From: an uncultured bacterium
GTDB taxonomy: Bacteria > Vulcanimicrobiota > Xenobia > Xenobiales > Xenobiaceae
Assembly (NCBI GenBank): GCA_934644775.1
Contig: CAKUDB010000012.1
Span: forward strand, 6,663 to 70,662
Reading direction: 5' to 3'
DNA: 64,000 nt
Position numbers and translations under genes: made by a program. Positions 1-9,084 of this stretch are shown here, piece after piece. The notes beneath the pieces were generated by a model, which saw nothing but the letters and a program-made list of their open reading frames with translations, was not told where the DNA came from and ran no database searches. The number at the start of each line of letters is the position of its first letter. The stretch's first letter is position 1.

Positions 1-386
1 TTTTTAACTGGTAGCAAAGTATAAGGAGCAAAAACTCCGTGGCGTCTGTCAATACCTAAAGTGGTGCGGTTGGGACAATGGCGAGCGTCAGAATGAGCTA
101 AGCACCAAGAGCAATGGCCGCAGCCGCAATTTATTTCGCCTACAACACGTTTATGCAACCATTTTTGCTTATCGGCATTTGGGCATTCGGGGCCCAATTC
201 TTCGACGGTGCCCACAAATTCGTGGCCCAGAACACCGGTAAAGTCCATATAACCGCGACATAGCTCTAAATCTGTGTTGCAAAGGCCGGCCAATTCTACT
301 TTGATAAGGGCTTCAGAGCCAATTGCTTGAGGGCGAGGAATTTCTTTTATTTTTAATTTCTGATCAAAGAATATCGATTTCATCAT
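1..386 (-). CDS. Zinc-dependent alcohol dehydrogenase family protein (N-terminal part)
   Basis: Partial gene: it begins at ATG 386 and runs off the left edge, so only about 128 N-terminal residues are visible. The visible part is the GroES-like catalytic domain of medium-chain dehydrogenases. It has the catalytic-zinc region (CNTDLELCRGY), then GHEFVG, then the closely spaced cysteines of the structural zinc lobe (CGCGHCSWC, with a fourth Cys about eight residues later). The family oxidises alcohols or polyols with NAD(P), in the cytoplasm. The substrate cannot be told without the C-terminal Rossmann half. Two consecutive ATG codons make the exact start uncertain by one residue, and no strong ribosome-binding site is seen. 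Confidence 0.85.
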   Translation of the reverse strand, partial: MMKSIFFDQKLKIKEIPRPQAIGSEALIKVELAGLCNTDLELCRGYMDFTGVLGHEFVGTVEELGPECPNADKQKWLHKRVVGEINCGCGHCSWCLAHSDARHCPNRTTLGIDRRHGVFAPYTLLPVK

Positions 387-403
387 ATTTTTTCTAAAAT
401 GCT

Positions 404-458
404 AAAAAAATAGAACCTTCACTTCATTTTTTTTGTAAAATGCAGAAGATTCTATTTT
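404..458 (-). terminator. Rho-independent terminator after the STAS gene
   Basis: On the minus strand an AAAATAGAA-type arm pairs with TTCTATTTT across about 30 bases and is followed by a T run. It sits just past the stop of the anti-anti-sigma gene and upstream of the dehydrogenase, separating the two transcripts. Confidence 0.7.
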
Positions 459-521
459 GTCTAAAAAGAGCGACAGCTTTACAAAATACTGTCCGACAGC
501 TTTGTCTTACTCTTAATAAAA

Positions 522-890
522 TTACTCGGCTTTGTCAAAAGCGGCTACAGCCTCTTCGTTGGTATTGAAAATACGGAAGATCTTAACCAAACCGGTAATG
601 GTAAAAACTTTTTTAATCTGCTGGTCGACACAAACCAAGAAGATGTGGCCGTTGTGCTCGCGCACCTTCTTAAGAGCGCCAATTAAAACGCCCAAGCCGG
701 TGCTGTCGATATAACGAACTTGCTCGAGGTTGACGATCAAATTGTAAGCGCCCTTTTCAATTAAAGCATTGATCGTATCTTTAACTTTGGGGGAGGTATA
801 AACGTCTATCTCTCCGCTGACGTCGATTTGCTCAGCAATATTTTCAATAGTTTTTGTGCTGACCTTAATATCCAAAATTAGGCCCTCCAT
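522..890 (-). CDS. STAS-domain anti-anti-sigma factor (SpoIIAA/RsbV-like)
   Basis: A single STAS domain of about 120 residues. The core motif VRYIDSTGLGVLIGAL carries the Ser that partner-switching kinases phosphorylate in SpoIIAA and RsbV. By family, the dephosphorylated protein binds an anti-sigma kinase and so frees a sigma factor or other client. No anti-sigma kinase or PP2C gene is adjacent; the only PP2C protein in the window lies near 30-32 kb. I chose ATG 890 because it opens right before the domain; an in-frame TTG at 926 would add 12 residues. Neither start has a well-spaced ribosome-binding site. The gene appears monocistronic with its own terminator. Confidence 0.88.
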   Translation of the reverse strand: MEGLILDIKVSTKTIENIAEQIDVSGEIDVYTSPKVKDTINALIEKGAYNLIVNLEQVRYIDSTGLGVLIGALKKVREHNGHIFLVCVDQQIKKVFTITGLVKIFRIFNTNEEAVAAFDKAE

Positions 891-1043
891 ATTATAGTGA
901 CTTTGACACTCCCCGAACTTGTCCAATAAGATAGGGGATTCTTGGTTCGTCGAGCACTATTCTTTGCAAAAGCGGAAAGGCCGCCTTGTATGCTCTCCCC
1001 AAGCGTGGATTTCCGTGTGCCTCACGGTACTTAAGCTGAAAAA

Positions 1044-1409
1044 TTAAGCTTCTTCCGAATCCTGAATCGCTGTAGGCTTCTCAAACTCTGCCGAATCGGT
1101 TAAAGGTTGAGTAACTTCGCTATTTTCTGGTTGAGACTCGGCAGGAGTGCGCTCAGTCTTATGTTTGGCATAACGCTCGCGCATGCTATCATAATAACGT
1201 CGCCCTTTGGCAATCGCTTCAGAGGTGTTGGCCCGCAACTCGTTGGCCGCCTCCGCTGCTTTGTAACGGTAAGTATCAAACTTGTCATTGAGCATTTGGC
1301 GACTCTCTCGACCGGAGCGAGGAGCTAAAATCATACCTACAGATACGCCTATAGCTGTACCGGCCAGCAAACCAATCAAAAAGCCTATACCATCGTTGTT
1401 TTTGCTCAT
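1044..1409 (-). CDS. YtxH-domain membrane-associated protein
   Basis: About 121 residues. A short glycine-rich hydrophobic segment at residues 8-28 (GFLIGLLAGTAIGVSVGMIL) leads straight into APRSGRESR, the hallmark of YtxH proteins. An amphipathic helical region and an acidic, Pro/Glu-rich tail follow. The family is tied to general stress in Bacillus, but its molecular role is not established. The start codon shares four bases (ATGA) with the stop of the small upstream reading frame, which suggests translational coupling. Confidence 0.8.
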   Translation of the reverse strand: MSKNNDGIGFLIGLLAGTAIGVSVGMILAPRSGRESRQMLNDKFDTYRYKAAEAANELRANTSEAIAKGRRYYDSMRERYAKHKTERTPAESQPENSEVTQPLTDSAEFEKPTAIQDSEEA

Positions 1410-1594
1410 CTTTTAAGGCACCTCTTGCATAATGAGTCGGACGTCTGCAACTTTAGGGATACAGAATATTCTTGCTTAGACAACTCTGTTTCGCAGTCTC
1501 TACAGAGAACGGGAATAAGGAGCTCGGCTTGGGCAAGCATAATTTTATACTGCTTCCGTGTCCTGCGGTACAGTAGACTACCAACTTTCGCCAA
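1406..1594 (-). CDS. Possible small protein with two CxxC pairs
   Basis: A short reading frame of up to 62 residues with CRDC near residue 31 and CKRC near residue 57, a spacing compatible with a small zinc ribbon. The longest version would start at TTG 1594. An internal ATG after 18 codons has a GGAAG about 12 bases upstream and would give a 44-residue protein. The ATGA overlap with the YtxH gene favours a real coding frame. I recognise no family; it could also be a chance frame. Confidence 0.38.
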   Translation of the reverse strand: MAKVGSLLYRRTRKQYKIMLAQAELLIPVLCRDCETELSKQEYSVSLKLQTSDSLCKRCLKR

Positions 1595-1650
1595 TAGGTG
1601 GTGATGACCTGCCTATTTTAGGCCGACAAAGTTAGATCGTAAAACGATTT

Positions 1651-2949
1651 TTAGTTATTAGCCGAGTTCTCAAAGCCTAATCTGCAGCCTTTGTAGATAG
1701 GAAATAGGCAGAAAAGGACAGCCGCCGTAACAGTAAAGATAAAAATGGCTAAGAGAGAGTAGAAATTGGTAATAAATAGGTTTTCGCTACTTAAAAAACT
1801 GTAGGAAACGCTGATTCTGTTAATAAGGTTGCCTCCCAAACAGCCTAAGATAAGGCCTACAAAAGCGCCAGTCAATCCGGTAGCCAAGCTGCGAATAAGG
1901 TATATTTTACCTATATCGCTCGGAGCAGCTCCCAAAGCTATGTAAAGAGCCAACTTGCGACTGTGGTTCTTAATTTCTAGATTTAAGTTGGAATATAAAG
2001 TGAAGCCGGCACAGCAGCTTAACAAAATAGAAAAGATAGTAATGGCCAAACGAATCCAAGTTAAAGCTTGGGAGGTTTGTTGAGCCAACTCTACTCCCGG
2101 AGCTTTGAGGCGCAAACTCTCCAATTTTTGTAAAAAATAAGGAATTTTAGCACTCTCTTCCACGTAGACTAAAGCTGCTTGGCATTTTAAAGGCTCATTG
2201 CTTAATTGTTGGGCCAGATCGTAGGGAATATTAGGGCCGCTGACGCCTACCAAAGGAGAGATACCAACTATTTTACAGCGCAAGTTGGCTTGGATTTGGG
2301 AGTCGGTCGAAAAGGTGCTGTGCCCTATTTCTAGAGTAAAATGGCGACCAATTAGGGCTTGACTATTTAGATTGGGTAAGTCGGTATGGATACTGACTCC
2401 GGAAAGTAAGGCGTCGACTACAGCTGAAGATAGCAAACATTCTACTTCTTGTTTATGGCTAACTGGGGTAGAGAGGGGCGGATCTGAAGTTGGCTTAGGG
2501 CCACTTTCTAACGAAGGGGCAGAAATTGCCCCTGAATTGTCATTGGTAAATTGATTGATGAAGTCTCGATCGACGGCATCAACCAAAATATCACTAACAA
2601 AGTTTTGGTCGGCATAGGAAGCTTTTAGGGAGGCGGGTCGTTCTAATCTGGCCAGGCGATAAACCGCCTTAACACCATCGATAGCTCGCAAACCTTGCAA
2701 ATTAGCTTCACTTAAATAACTATCTATACTTAGGGGGCCTAAACTGAAGCGATCGGCTTCGACTCGTATATAATTGGGTAAGTCTCCTACTAGGCGTTTT
2801 TGGACTATCTCTTCCAAACCGAAAGAGACGCCCAACAGTATCAGAGCCGAAGCGGCTACAAAAGTTAGGCAAAAGATGGAGCTAAATTTGCCAAAAGGAG
2901 AAACTCCCAATTCTCCTAGAGCTAAACGGACTAAACGGGAAAATAACAT
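1651..2949 (-). CDS. ABC transporter permease, FtsX/MacB-like
   Basis: 432 residues with the topology of FtsX/MacB-type permeases. There is one membrane helix near residues 25-45, a large extracytoplasmic domain of about 250 residues, then three helices near 300-325, 350-375 and 390-420. The family couples ATP hydrolysis on the inside to mechanical work outside, such as lipoprotein release, peptide export or hydrolase activation, rather than classic solute transport. The ATPase gene lies immediately upstream (4-base gap), and sppA lies upstream of that. The periplasmic domain is not one I recognise, so the client is unknown. Confidence 0.82.
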   Translation of the reverse strand: MLFSRLVRLALGELGVSPFGKFSSIFCLTFVAASALILLGVSFGLEEIVQKRLVGDLPNYIRVEADRFSLGPLSIDSYLSEANLQGLRAIDGVKAVYRLARLERPASLKASYADQNFVSDILVDAVDRDFINQFTNDNSGAISAPSLESGPKPTSDPPLSTPVSHKQEVECLLSSAVVDALLSGVSIHTDLPNLNSQALIGRHFTLEIGHSTFSTDSQIQANLRCKIVGISPLVGVSGPNIPYDLAQQLSNEPLKCQAALVYVEESAKIPYFLQKLESLRLKAPGVELAQQTSQALTWIRLAITIFSILLSCCAGFTLYSNLNLEIKNHSRKLALYIALGAAPSDIGKIYLIRSLATGLTGAFVGLILGCLGGNLINRISVSYSFLSSENLFITNFYSLLAIFIFTVTAAVLFCLFPIYKGCRLGFENSANN

Positions 2950-2953
2950 AACT

Positions 2954-3703
2954 TTACATTTTTCCGGGCGATGGTGTTTGCAAAGAGGCTATATCGAGGA
3001 GGCGATCCGGCTCAAAATCAGCTTCTGGTAAATAATGAGCGCTCATGAGGATGGCTACAGGCGAAACTTGCTGCAGCTTCCGTAGTGTTTCCAGCAAGAT
3101 CAGGCTGTTTGGCAAATCCAGATGGGCCATAGGCTCGTCGGCTAAGAGCAAAACCGGTTTATTGAGTAAAGCTCTTATTACGGCTACCCTTTGTCTTTGG
3201 CCGCCGGAAAGGTAAGCCGCTTTAGTATCCCTGTAAGAGCTCATACCTAGGATATTGAGCAATTCTTTAGCTCTTCGGCTACCTTCTTCTAAGGATTGGC
3301 GGCCAAAGTAGAGAGGCAGCATAACGTTTTGCCAAACAGTACGTTGGTCGTCTAAATTTGCTTCCTGAAAGATAAAACCTATGTTTTGCTGCCTAAAGCG
3401 AGCCCTCTGGACTTGAGTCATGGAGCTAATTAGAGAACCGTTTATATAAACGGAACCGCGCTGCGGCTTAATTAGTCCGCCTAAAATTTTGAGCAATGTA
3501 GTTTTGCCGGAGCCGGAAGCGCCTTGCAGCAAAACAAATGCACCGGTTTCTATTTGCAAATTTAGACCTTGTAGAGCAAAAGACGAACCGTCGGAAGCTG
3601 TAGCCCCGACATGGCGGCCCGAAGCATAAGTAAAGTACAGGTTAGAGCAACTGACCGCAGCTTTTTGTTGGTCTACTTGGGTGGTGGCCTGCTTTAGAGT
3701 CAT
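2954..3703 (-). CDS. ABC transporter ATP-binding protein, LolD/MacB type
   Basis: 249 residues with all ATPase motifs: Walker A GASGSGKTT, a Q-loop in IFQEANL, signature LSGGQRQRVAVIRALL, Walker B VLLLADEP with following acidic residues, and an H-loop in MSAHYL. The sequence resembles LolD/MacB/FtsE ATPases. It partners with the permease 4 bases downstream, and its own start is 5 bases after the sppA stop, so the three genes should be co-transcribed. It should sit on the inner face of the membrane. Confidence 0.9.
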   Translation of the reverse strand: MTLKQATTQVDQQKAAVSCSNLYFTYASGRHVGATASDGSSFALQGLNLQIETGAFVLLQGASGSGKTTLLKILGGLIKPQRGSVYINGSLISSMTQVQRARFRQQNIGFIFQEANLDDQRTVWQNVMLPLYFGRQSLEEGSRRAKELLNILGMSSYRDTKAAYLSGGQRQRVAVIRALLNKPVLLLADEPMAHLDLPNSLILLETLRKLQQVSPVAILMSAHYLPEADFEPDRLLDIASLQTPSPGKM

Positions 3704-3708
3704 TTTTT

Positions 3709-4929
3709 TTAATGGCGTTGGGAGAACTCAGAAGGCAACATATACATAGGCTGGCAGTTGCTCTGAGGCAGGGAAGTGGGCCCAGGGCCGCCTCCTAAAG
3801 CGGCTTTCCAGGGGGCCCGGCTGAGACTAGACAGATTTTGTAAGCTAGAAGAGACGCTGCCTAAACTATCCCAGAACGAAGTTTTGTTAGTAATACAGAT
3901 AATGGAAGCCTGGGGAGCTTTGGCCAGAGCGCGGGCTTTTTGATAAAGATCTTGGCGGTAGCCGATTTGGTCGATCAACTTGTGCTTTAGAGCTTGTTCG
4001 CTACTGTAAATACGTCCGTCGGCCAATTTTTTGACTTGGTCTTTGTTAAGTTTACCTTTACGCCCTTGGGCCACAATATCGGTAAATCTATTCCAACTCT
4101 GAGTAACTAAAGTTTGCAATAATTGACGTTCTTCAGGGCGCATCTGGCGATAAGTTGAACCAATATCTTTAAAAGAAGCGCCTCCGTTAGCATTTAAGGA
4201 GGTGATAGTATTGACGTTGACACCTACTTTACCCATCAATTTGCTAATTTCTGGAACTTCCATAATTACGCCTATAGAGCCTGTCCAGGTTGTAGGTAGG
4301 GCCATAATATAATCGGCAGCCATAGCCGAATAGTAGCCGCCAGAACAAGCCATTCCCTCAAACATAGCAATTACTGGAACTTTCTGCTCTTGTTTGAACT
4401 GCATAATTTCATGATAAATATTATCGGAGGCGGTGACACTACCTCCGGGAGAGTTGATGTCGAGAATTAAAGCTTTAACATTTTCTTGCTTGGCAATATA
4501 TTTTAAAGCATAAGTAATATCTTCGGACGTAACTAAGCCGCTCTGGCTGCTACCTGTCCAGTCGCCAGAGACGATAGTACCGTAAATGGGCAAAATAAAA
4601 ATATTACCGTTATCTTGGGTTGAGTTACTTGAGGCCACTTTAGTCAATTTCCCATTTTTAGAGGCGGGGCTCTCTTTAGAAACTTCGTCGATAAGGTAAA
4701 GCTTGTAATTGGAAGGCTCTGATTTATCCTCCGGGGTAGATTCGTCGCTACATACTATGGCAAAGTAAGTAAGACCGACGGCCGATCCCACCATACCCAG
4801 AATAACTAGAACCAATACCCCAATTATAGCTATATAGCATCCTTTACCATTTTTGGAGGAATTATGGCTATTTTCTTGGCGTGGTTCAGAATTTGAACTT
4901 TCTTGCATATTATTATCCAATTTAAACAC
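3709..4929 (-). CDS. sppA: Signal peptide peptidase SppA (S49 family)
   Basis: An N-terminal membrane anchor (about residues 31-58) is followed by one S49 protease domain. Visible landmarks are LDINSPGGSV (oxyanion region), the nucleophile Ser in MACSGGYY, and TGSIGVIMEVPE. This is the short SppA form that works as an oligomer and degrades cleaved signal peptides at the membrane. A hydrophilic Ser/Asn-rich segment precedes the anchor. The longest frame starts at GTG 4929; ATG 4908 is an alternative 7 codons in, and neither has a clear ribosome-binding site. It heads a three-gene unit with the FtsX/MacB-like transporter, which hints at a shared role in exported peptides. Confidence 0.9.
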   Translation of the reverse strand: MFKLDNNMQESSNSEPRQENSHNSSKNGKGCYIAIIGVLVLVILGMVGSAVGLTYFAIVCSDESTPEDKSEPSNYKLYLIDEVSKESPASKNGKLTKVASSNSTQDNGNIFILPIYGTIVSGDWTGSSQSGLVTSEDITYALKYIAKQENVKALILDINSPGGSVTASDNIYHEIMQFKQEQKVPVIAMFEGMACSGGYYSAMAADYIMALPTTWTGSIGVIMEVPEISKLMGKVGVNVNTITSLNANGGASFKDIGSTYRQMRPEERQLLQTLVTQSWNRFTDIVAQGRKGKLNKDQVKKLADGRIYSSEQALKHKLIDQIGYRQDLYQKARALAKAPQASIICITNKTSFWDSLGSVSSSLQNLSSLSRAPWKAALGGGPGPTSLPQSNCQPMYMLPSEFSQRH

Positions 4930-4980
4930 CTTTATAGAAAATGTTACTTACGTTATTATACAAAAAGTTAAGGGTGGTAC

Positions 4981-5046
4981 AATAAAAGAGCGAAGAGTTT
5001 CGCCTCCTAATCAGGCTCCTGAAAAGGGCGTTCTTCGCTCTTATTC
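4981..5046 (-). terminator. Terminator hairpin between the exported-protein gene and sppA
   Basis: An AAGAGCGAAGA arm pairs with TCTTCGCTCTT about 30 bases away, with an A/T-rich flank on each side. It lies between two minus-strand genes and would end transcripts of the upstream exported-protein gene. The symmetry allows action in both directions. Confidence 0.6.
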
Positions 5047-5132
5047 TTAAATAATAATAGGTTAAGATGCTAAGCATAACTATATCTACTCACGTTAGAG
5101 AAGCTTAGACCCTAACACCTTGGAAAGAATAT

Positions 5133-5576
5133 TTACCAAACGGGAGTAAGGGCTTCGAAAGTAACCTCTTTACCTTCATCGTTAGTATAAGTCAGCCAAA
5201 TTCTGATCTTTTGCTTGTTGCTGCGGCTGTAGTCCTCCCACTTAAAGTGGACGAACTCTCTAGCTCCGGGATCGAGTTCTTCGATGGTCTTATCTAAATC
5301 TTCCAATTCCCGCTTGTTGTCATAAATTTTTATATTGACTTTAATATCTTTTTGGGTCTCGCGGCTTAAATTTTTGACCCACAGTGTGCAAGTACGCTTT
5401 ACGCCGGTAGTTTCGTTGTCAAAAGAGTTTCTGTCTACAGTAGCTTTTATGACGGCTATAGGGTGTTCATCCTTCTTCTCTTTGTGCTTTTTGGCAGCCC
5501 AAACGTCTAGAGAGCACAAACCCAAAACTAAAGCTGCTGTTAAAACTACGCCTAAAAGTATTCTAATTTTACGCAT
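5133..5576 (-). CDS. Exported protein of unknown function
   Basis: 147 residues with a clear signal peptide: a basic start (MRKIR), a hydrophobic core, and a probable cleavage after VWA at about residue 27. A Lys-rich stretch follows, then a beta-rich domain of about 110 residues (IKATVDRNSF, CTLWVKNLSRE, VNIKIYDNK) that looks like an immunoglobulin-like fold of the kind seen in FxLYD-type proteins. ATG 5576 is preferred over GTG 5588 because GTGAGGA sits six bases before it. I do not recognise a named family. Confidence 0.7.
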   Translation of the reverse strand: MRKIRILLGVVLTAALVLGLCSLDVWAAKKHKEKKDEHPIAVIKATVDRNSFDNETTGVKRTCTLWVKNLSRETQKDIKVNIKIYDNKRELEDLDKTIEELDPGAREFVHFKWEDYSRSNKQKIRIWLTYTNDEGKEVTFEALTPVW

Positions 5577-5637
5577 TTTTTTCCTCACATTCTTGAACTA
5601 GAAGAGATGCTTTTTTTAGCAAAGAGCGCTCTTCCTT

Positions 5638-6390
5638 TTAAGAAATTACGCTTAAATCTTTAGGCAGCTGCTTGAGGAAAAACTCTTTGGCAGCAACTAA
5701 AGAGGTTTCGTCAGGAGCTTCAAAAGTAATCTTGATCGTAAAAGAATCGGGCTCTCCAGGTTCAAAGGAAGGGTAAGAACCGAAACGCACTTGGGGAAAT
5801 TTTAGTACAGAGCAATTTAAAGCAGCGGTCAGCCTAGTTTCGACACCTTTTATAAAAATTTCTTCGTGACGAAGAGGCAGGCCGACGAATATGGGCATAA
5901 TCTGCTCTAAATAGTGGCTATACAACTTAGGTAAGCCGGGCAAAAGGTAGATATTCTTGACGTAGACTTGGGGTAGAAAGTAGTCGTCGCTATAAGAGGT
6001 AGGAAGCAAAAGCTCAGCTTCGGCAGGAACCAGGGCCAGGCGGCTTTGGGCCGCCGTAAGAGTTGTGCTTTTGTAGTGGCGGGAGATAACCCTTTCTAAG
6101 TAGCTATGTTTGATAACTTGCTGTCTTAAGGCTTGGGCTACGCCCTCGACGGTCACGTCGTCGTGGGTGGGCCCTATGCCGCCGGAAGTTATCAAGTAGT
6201 CGTAAGTGGAGCTGAGTCTTTTTACAGCTTCAGCTATATCATCTATCCTATCAGGAACTATTTCAACTTTAGCTAAGATTATGCCTTTTTCATAAAATTT
6301 TTTAGCCGTATAGGCAATATTAGTGTCAAGTACCAGGCCACTTAAAATTTCTTGCCCTATTACTAGTAAGGCTACTCGGGAAGCTTCCAT
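5638..6390 (-). CDS. CinA-like molybdopterin-binding domain protein
   Basis: 250 residues matching the N-terminal MoCF/CinA domain: VIGQEILSGLVLDTN near residue 12 and TSGGIGPTHDDVT near residue 68. In full-length CinA this domain acts as an ADP-ribose pyrophosphatase and is followed by a nicotinamide-nucleotide amidase domain. Here the second domain is absent, as in the stand-alone proteins of about 250 residues. It ends a run of closely spaced minus-strand genes, 13 bases after a glycosyltransferase. The family role is NAD by-product repair or cofactor handling; the exact reaction is not certain here. Confidence 0.82.
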   Translation of the reverse strand: MEASRVALLVIGQEILSGLVLDTNIAYTAKKFYEKGIILAKVEIVPDRIDDIAEAVKRLSSTYDYLITSGGIGPTHDDVTVEGVAQALRQQVIKHSYLERVISRHYKSTTLTAAQSRLALVPAEAELLLPTSYSDDYFLPQVYVKNIYLLPGLPKLYSHYLEQIMPIFVGLPLRHEEIFIKGVETRLTAALNCSVLKFPQVRFGSYPSFEPGEPDSFTIKITFEAPDETSLVAAKEFFLKQLPKDLSVIS

Positions 6391-6403
6391 AATTCTAGTC
6401 CAC

Positions 6404-8077
6404 TTAGTCTCCTTTTACAGTTGCACTAGGATCGACTTTAGAGGGTACCGATACGGAGTCAGGATGGCTATTTACGTCTAAACCTAAACTTTCCAAAATA
6501 TCTTCGCCAGCTAATTCCCCTTCCAAATCGGGGATGCCTTTGTAATTGATACAGTAATAGAACTTGTAGCGACGTACAGGAGCACTGCCGCGAAAGACGG
6601 TTAAGCGATTCCCTGTAGGATCGACACTATCAAAATGGCTCTTTAATTCGGCCAAATTGAAAGGCTCGCGGGGATAGAACTTTCCGTTGCTATGTAAATC
6701 TTCAGCTATAACATAAAGGCAATTCCAGCCTTTAAAATCGCCTTTTTGACTCCAATAGTCGAAGCCCTTGGTTCTTTCACCGTATAAATTCTCAGCTACA
6801 GTAAGTTGAGGAAGCTTAGTATAATAAGCTAGTTCGCTAGCTGTCTGATAGCCGTGACCAGCTAAGAAACACTGTCCATTGTTGTAATTGGCACTAACAA
6901 TTTCCAAGGCCGTTTGGCCCATATTTTTCCAACCGTAAATTTCATTAAAGCGGTTTAAGGGAGTGACAGTAAAAAAGGTAACTATCCAAGGAGTTAAACT
7001 CATAAGCAAAGCGGGCACAAAGACAGCCCCTAAGATAAATTGCCATTTGCGGTTGTACCAGGCTTTTAGTTCTTCCAAAAGGGCGGCTGTAGCAATAATT
7101 AACGCCGGATATACTGGTAAAGGCCAGTTGAGTTGCACCAAACGAGCTAGAGCTACTGTAGCTACTATAAAGGCAAATGGCAGAAAAGCACATACTAGAT
7201 AGAGCCAACGCTCGTCTTTAATGCGCTTACAACTTTGCCACCCCACCCAAATTAGAAGAAGTAACCCGAAAGGAGTAGGCAAAGCGGCAATATTAAGCAA
7301 AGAACCACCTACAATGTCTAGCCAGGTGTTGGCTTCAAAGAAACGAGAAACACCTTGGAAAAGGAAAGAAGCCCACTCATGTTGGGTGTTCCAGTAAAGT
7401 ACCGGACTAAAAACTAACCAACATAAAATAATGCCGACATAAAATTGCCAACACTTGAAGAGGTGATACTTTTTCTTTAGGGAGATAATTAAAATTGGGG
7501 CCAAAGGAGCCAAGAGGCCGGGATACTTAGCCAGCATAGCTAGACCGGTAGCCCCACCTATAACTAGCCACCAGATAGGCCTTTCATCTTCATAAAGCCG
7601 ATAACCGACACACATAACTAAACTCCAGAAGAATAATAGTGGGGCATCGGGAAAGACAAATATTGAGTAAATCTCAAATACTGGCAACAGTGAAGCCAAA
7701 ACGGCGGTAATAAAACCAGTTTTAGCCCCGAAAAGATCGCAAGCCAAACGATGGATAAAGAATAAGGCACCAGCAAAGCAAAGAATAGTGGGCAAGCGAA
7801 CCCAAATTTCTGCATTACCGCCCAATTGGGTGGAAATATAAATTAGCCAACCTACTAAAGGCGGGTGGTCGAAATATGACCAATCTAAGTGCTGACTATA
7901 CAGCCAATAATAGGCTTCTTCGTATTTTAATTCAGCTAGAGCGCTAAAGATAATACGAAATAGAGTAGTAATTATCAGTAAATTCAGAAAACGAAAATTC
8001 CATCTCCACTCCTCACTGGAAGCTGCCTTAGCTTTTTCTTGGGGGGAAGGAGAGGAAATTTCTTTATTTTTGCTCAT
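6404..8077 (-). CDS. GT39/ArnT-like membrane glycosyltransferase
   Basis: 557 residues with about 11 membrane helices and a soluble C-terminal domain. The first loop carries the GT-C signature EEAYYWLYSQHLDWSYFDHPPL, in which the acidic residues match the catalytic carboxylate of ArnT and PMT enzymes. The family moves a sugar from an undecaprenyl-phosphate carrier to lipid A, protein or glycan on the outer face of the inner membrane. The gene overlaps the downstream end of a GT2 gene by 14 bases, so the two are probably translated together. The acceptor is unknown. Confidence 0.85.
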   Translation of the reverse strand: MSKNKEISSPSPQEKAKAASSEEWRWNFRFLNLLIITTLFRIIFSALAELKYEEAYYWLYSQHLDWSYFDHPPLVGWLIYISTQLGGNAEIWVRLPTILCFAGALFFIHRLACDLFGAKTGFITAVLASLLPVFEIYSIFVFPDAPLLFFWSLVMCVGYRLYEDERPIWWLVIGGATGLAMLAKYPGLLAPLAPILIISLKKKYHLFKCWQFYVGIILCWLVFSPVLYWNTQHEWASFLFQGVSRFFEANTWLDIVGGSLLNIAALPTPFGLLLLIWVGWQSCKRIKDERWLYLVCAFLPFAFIVATVALARLVQLNWPLPVYPALIIATAALLEELKAWYNRKWQFILGAVFVPALLMSLTPWIVTFFTVTPLNRFNEIYGWKNMGQTALEIVSANYNNGQCFLAGHGYQTASELAYYTKLPQLTVAENLYGERTKGFDYWSQKGDFKGWNCLYVIAEDLHSNGKFYPREPFNLAELKSHFDSVDPTGNRLTVFRGSAPVRRYKFYYCINYKGIPDLEGELAGEDILESLGLDVNSHPDSVSVPSKVDPSATVKGD

Positions 8078-9020
8078 TTAACGTGTCTTCTATAGCGTCG
8101 AAATAATGGATAGTAGAGAGCTGGCGGGCGCACCAAGCGTCGAAACCGGTTAAAGGTGTATCGTCGCTCATTTCCGGTCGGTTTAGACGTTCCAAACATA
8201 GCTTCTGCAACCAGTCACCTAGGCGAGTAAATTTATATACGGCTAGGCGGGCAGCATGGATACCGGTAGCCAGGCGAGAGCGCGGGCGGTCATGTTTCTC
8301 TACGTACAATACGGCGGTGCGCCCTTTGGCTTCGGCTTGCTTAAGCATACGGGGAATATCTTGGCGTTTCGGAGTACGTTTCACATGGAAGCCGATAGCT
8401 TTATAATTATTTTGTTTCTTCAACCCTAAAGCCATCAAACGCAAACCGACTTCCTGATCTTCCCAGCCGTACTCTTTGAAGTCTTCATCGAAGCCGCCGA
8501 TAGCTAAAAGGTGGCGTCGTTTTACAGAGACATTGGAAGTCCAGAAAAATGAGGTAGAAATATCGGCCATAGTAAATTGCGGATTCTGCGGACGTCGGGG
8601 CTCGGAGACATGGTTTACCCAACCGTTGCATACGATCTTGTCGTAAGAAGCGTGGGTTAAGACATGTTGGCGCAACAAATCTGGATCGGCAATAACGTCG
8701 TCATCGATAATTAAAATAACGCGACCGCGACAAGCTCGAAGGCCAGTATTGCGAGCTGTCGAGAGGCCGGCATTTTTTTCGTGGCGCAAGACGGCCAGAT
8801 GATAGGGAAGATCTAAGCTTTCAGCCATCTCTTTAGTTCCGTCAGTTGAGCCATCGTCCACCAAAACTACTTCAAAACGATCGGCAGGTAAAGTCTGGTC
8901 TTTTAAAGACTCCAAAACGACTCGCAAAACATTTTGGCGATTGTGGGAGCAAATTTGGACGGACAATTCATACTTGTCCTCAACTTTCATTAGCTCGGCA
9001 AATTCATCTTTTCTTTCCAT
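8064..9020 (-). CDS. Family 2 glycosyltransferase
   Basis: 318 residues. The N-terminal GT-A domain shows VVLVDDGSTDGTKEM (nucleotide binding), the metal-binding triad in ILIIDDDVIADP, and the acceptor-side GGFDEDFKEYGWEDQEVGLRL with its ED motif. There are no membrane helices, so it is cytoplasmic or peripheral. It is flanked by a second GT2 gene upstream and the ArnT-like gene downstream, forming a small envelope-glycan set. A weak ribosome-binding site (GAGGACAAAAG) precedes the ATG. Confidence 0.88.
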   Translation of the reverse strand: MERKDEFAELMKVEDKYELSVQICSHNRQNVLRVVLESLKDQTLPADRFEVVLVDDGSTDGTKEMAESLDLPYHLAVLRHEKNAGLSTARNTGLRACRGRVILIIDDDVIADPDLLRQHVLTHASYDKIVCNGWVNHVSEPRRPQNPQFTMADISTSFFWTSNVSVKRRHLLAIGGFDEDFKEYGWEDQEVGLRLMALGLKKQNNYKAIGFHVKRTPKRQDIPRMLKQAEAKGRTAVLYVEKHDRPRSRLATGIHAARLAVYKFTRLGDWLQKLCLERLNRPEMSDDTPLTGFDAWCARQLSTIHYFDAIEDTLNEQK

Positions 9021-9084
9021 CTTTTGTCCTCACTTGTCAATCGCTATTTAAGTTAATTATCAATAAATTGCCCAATATTGCAGA

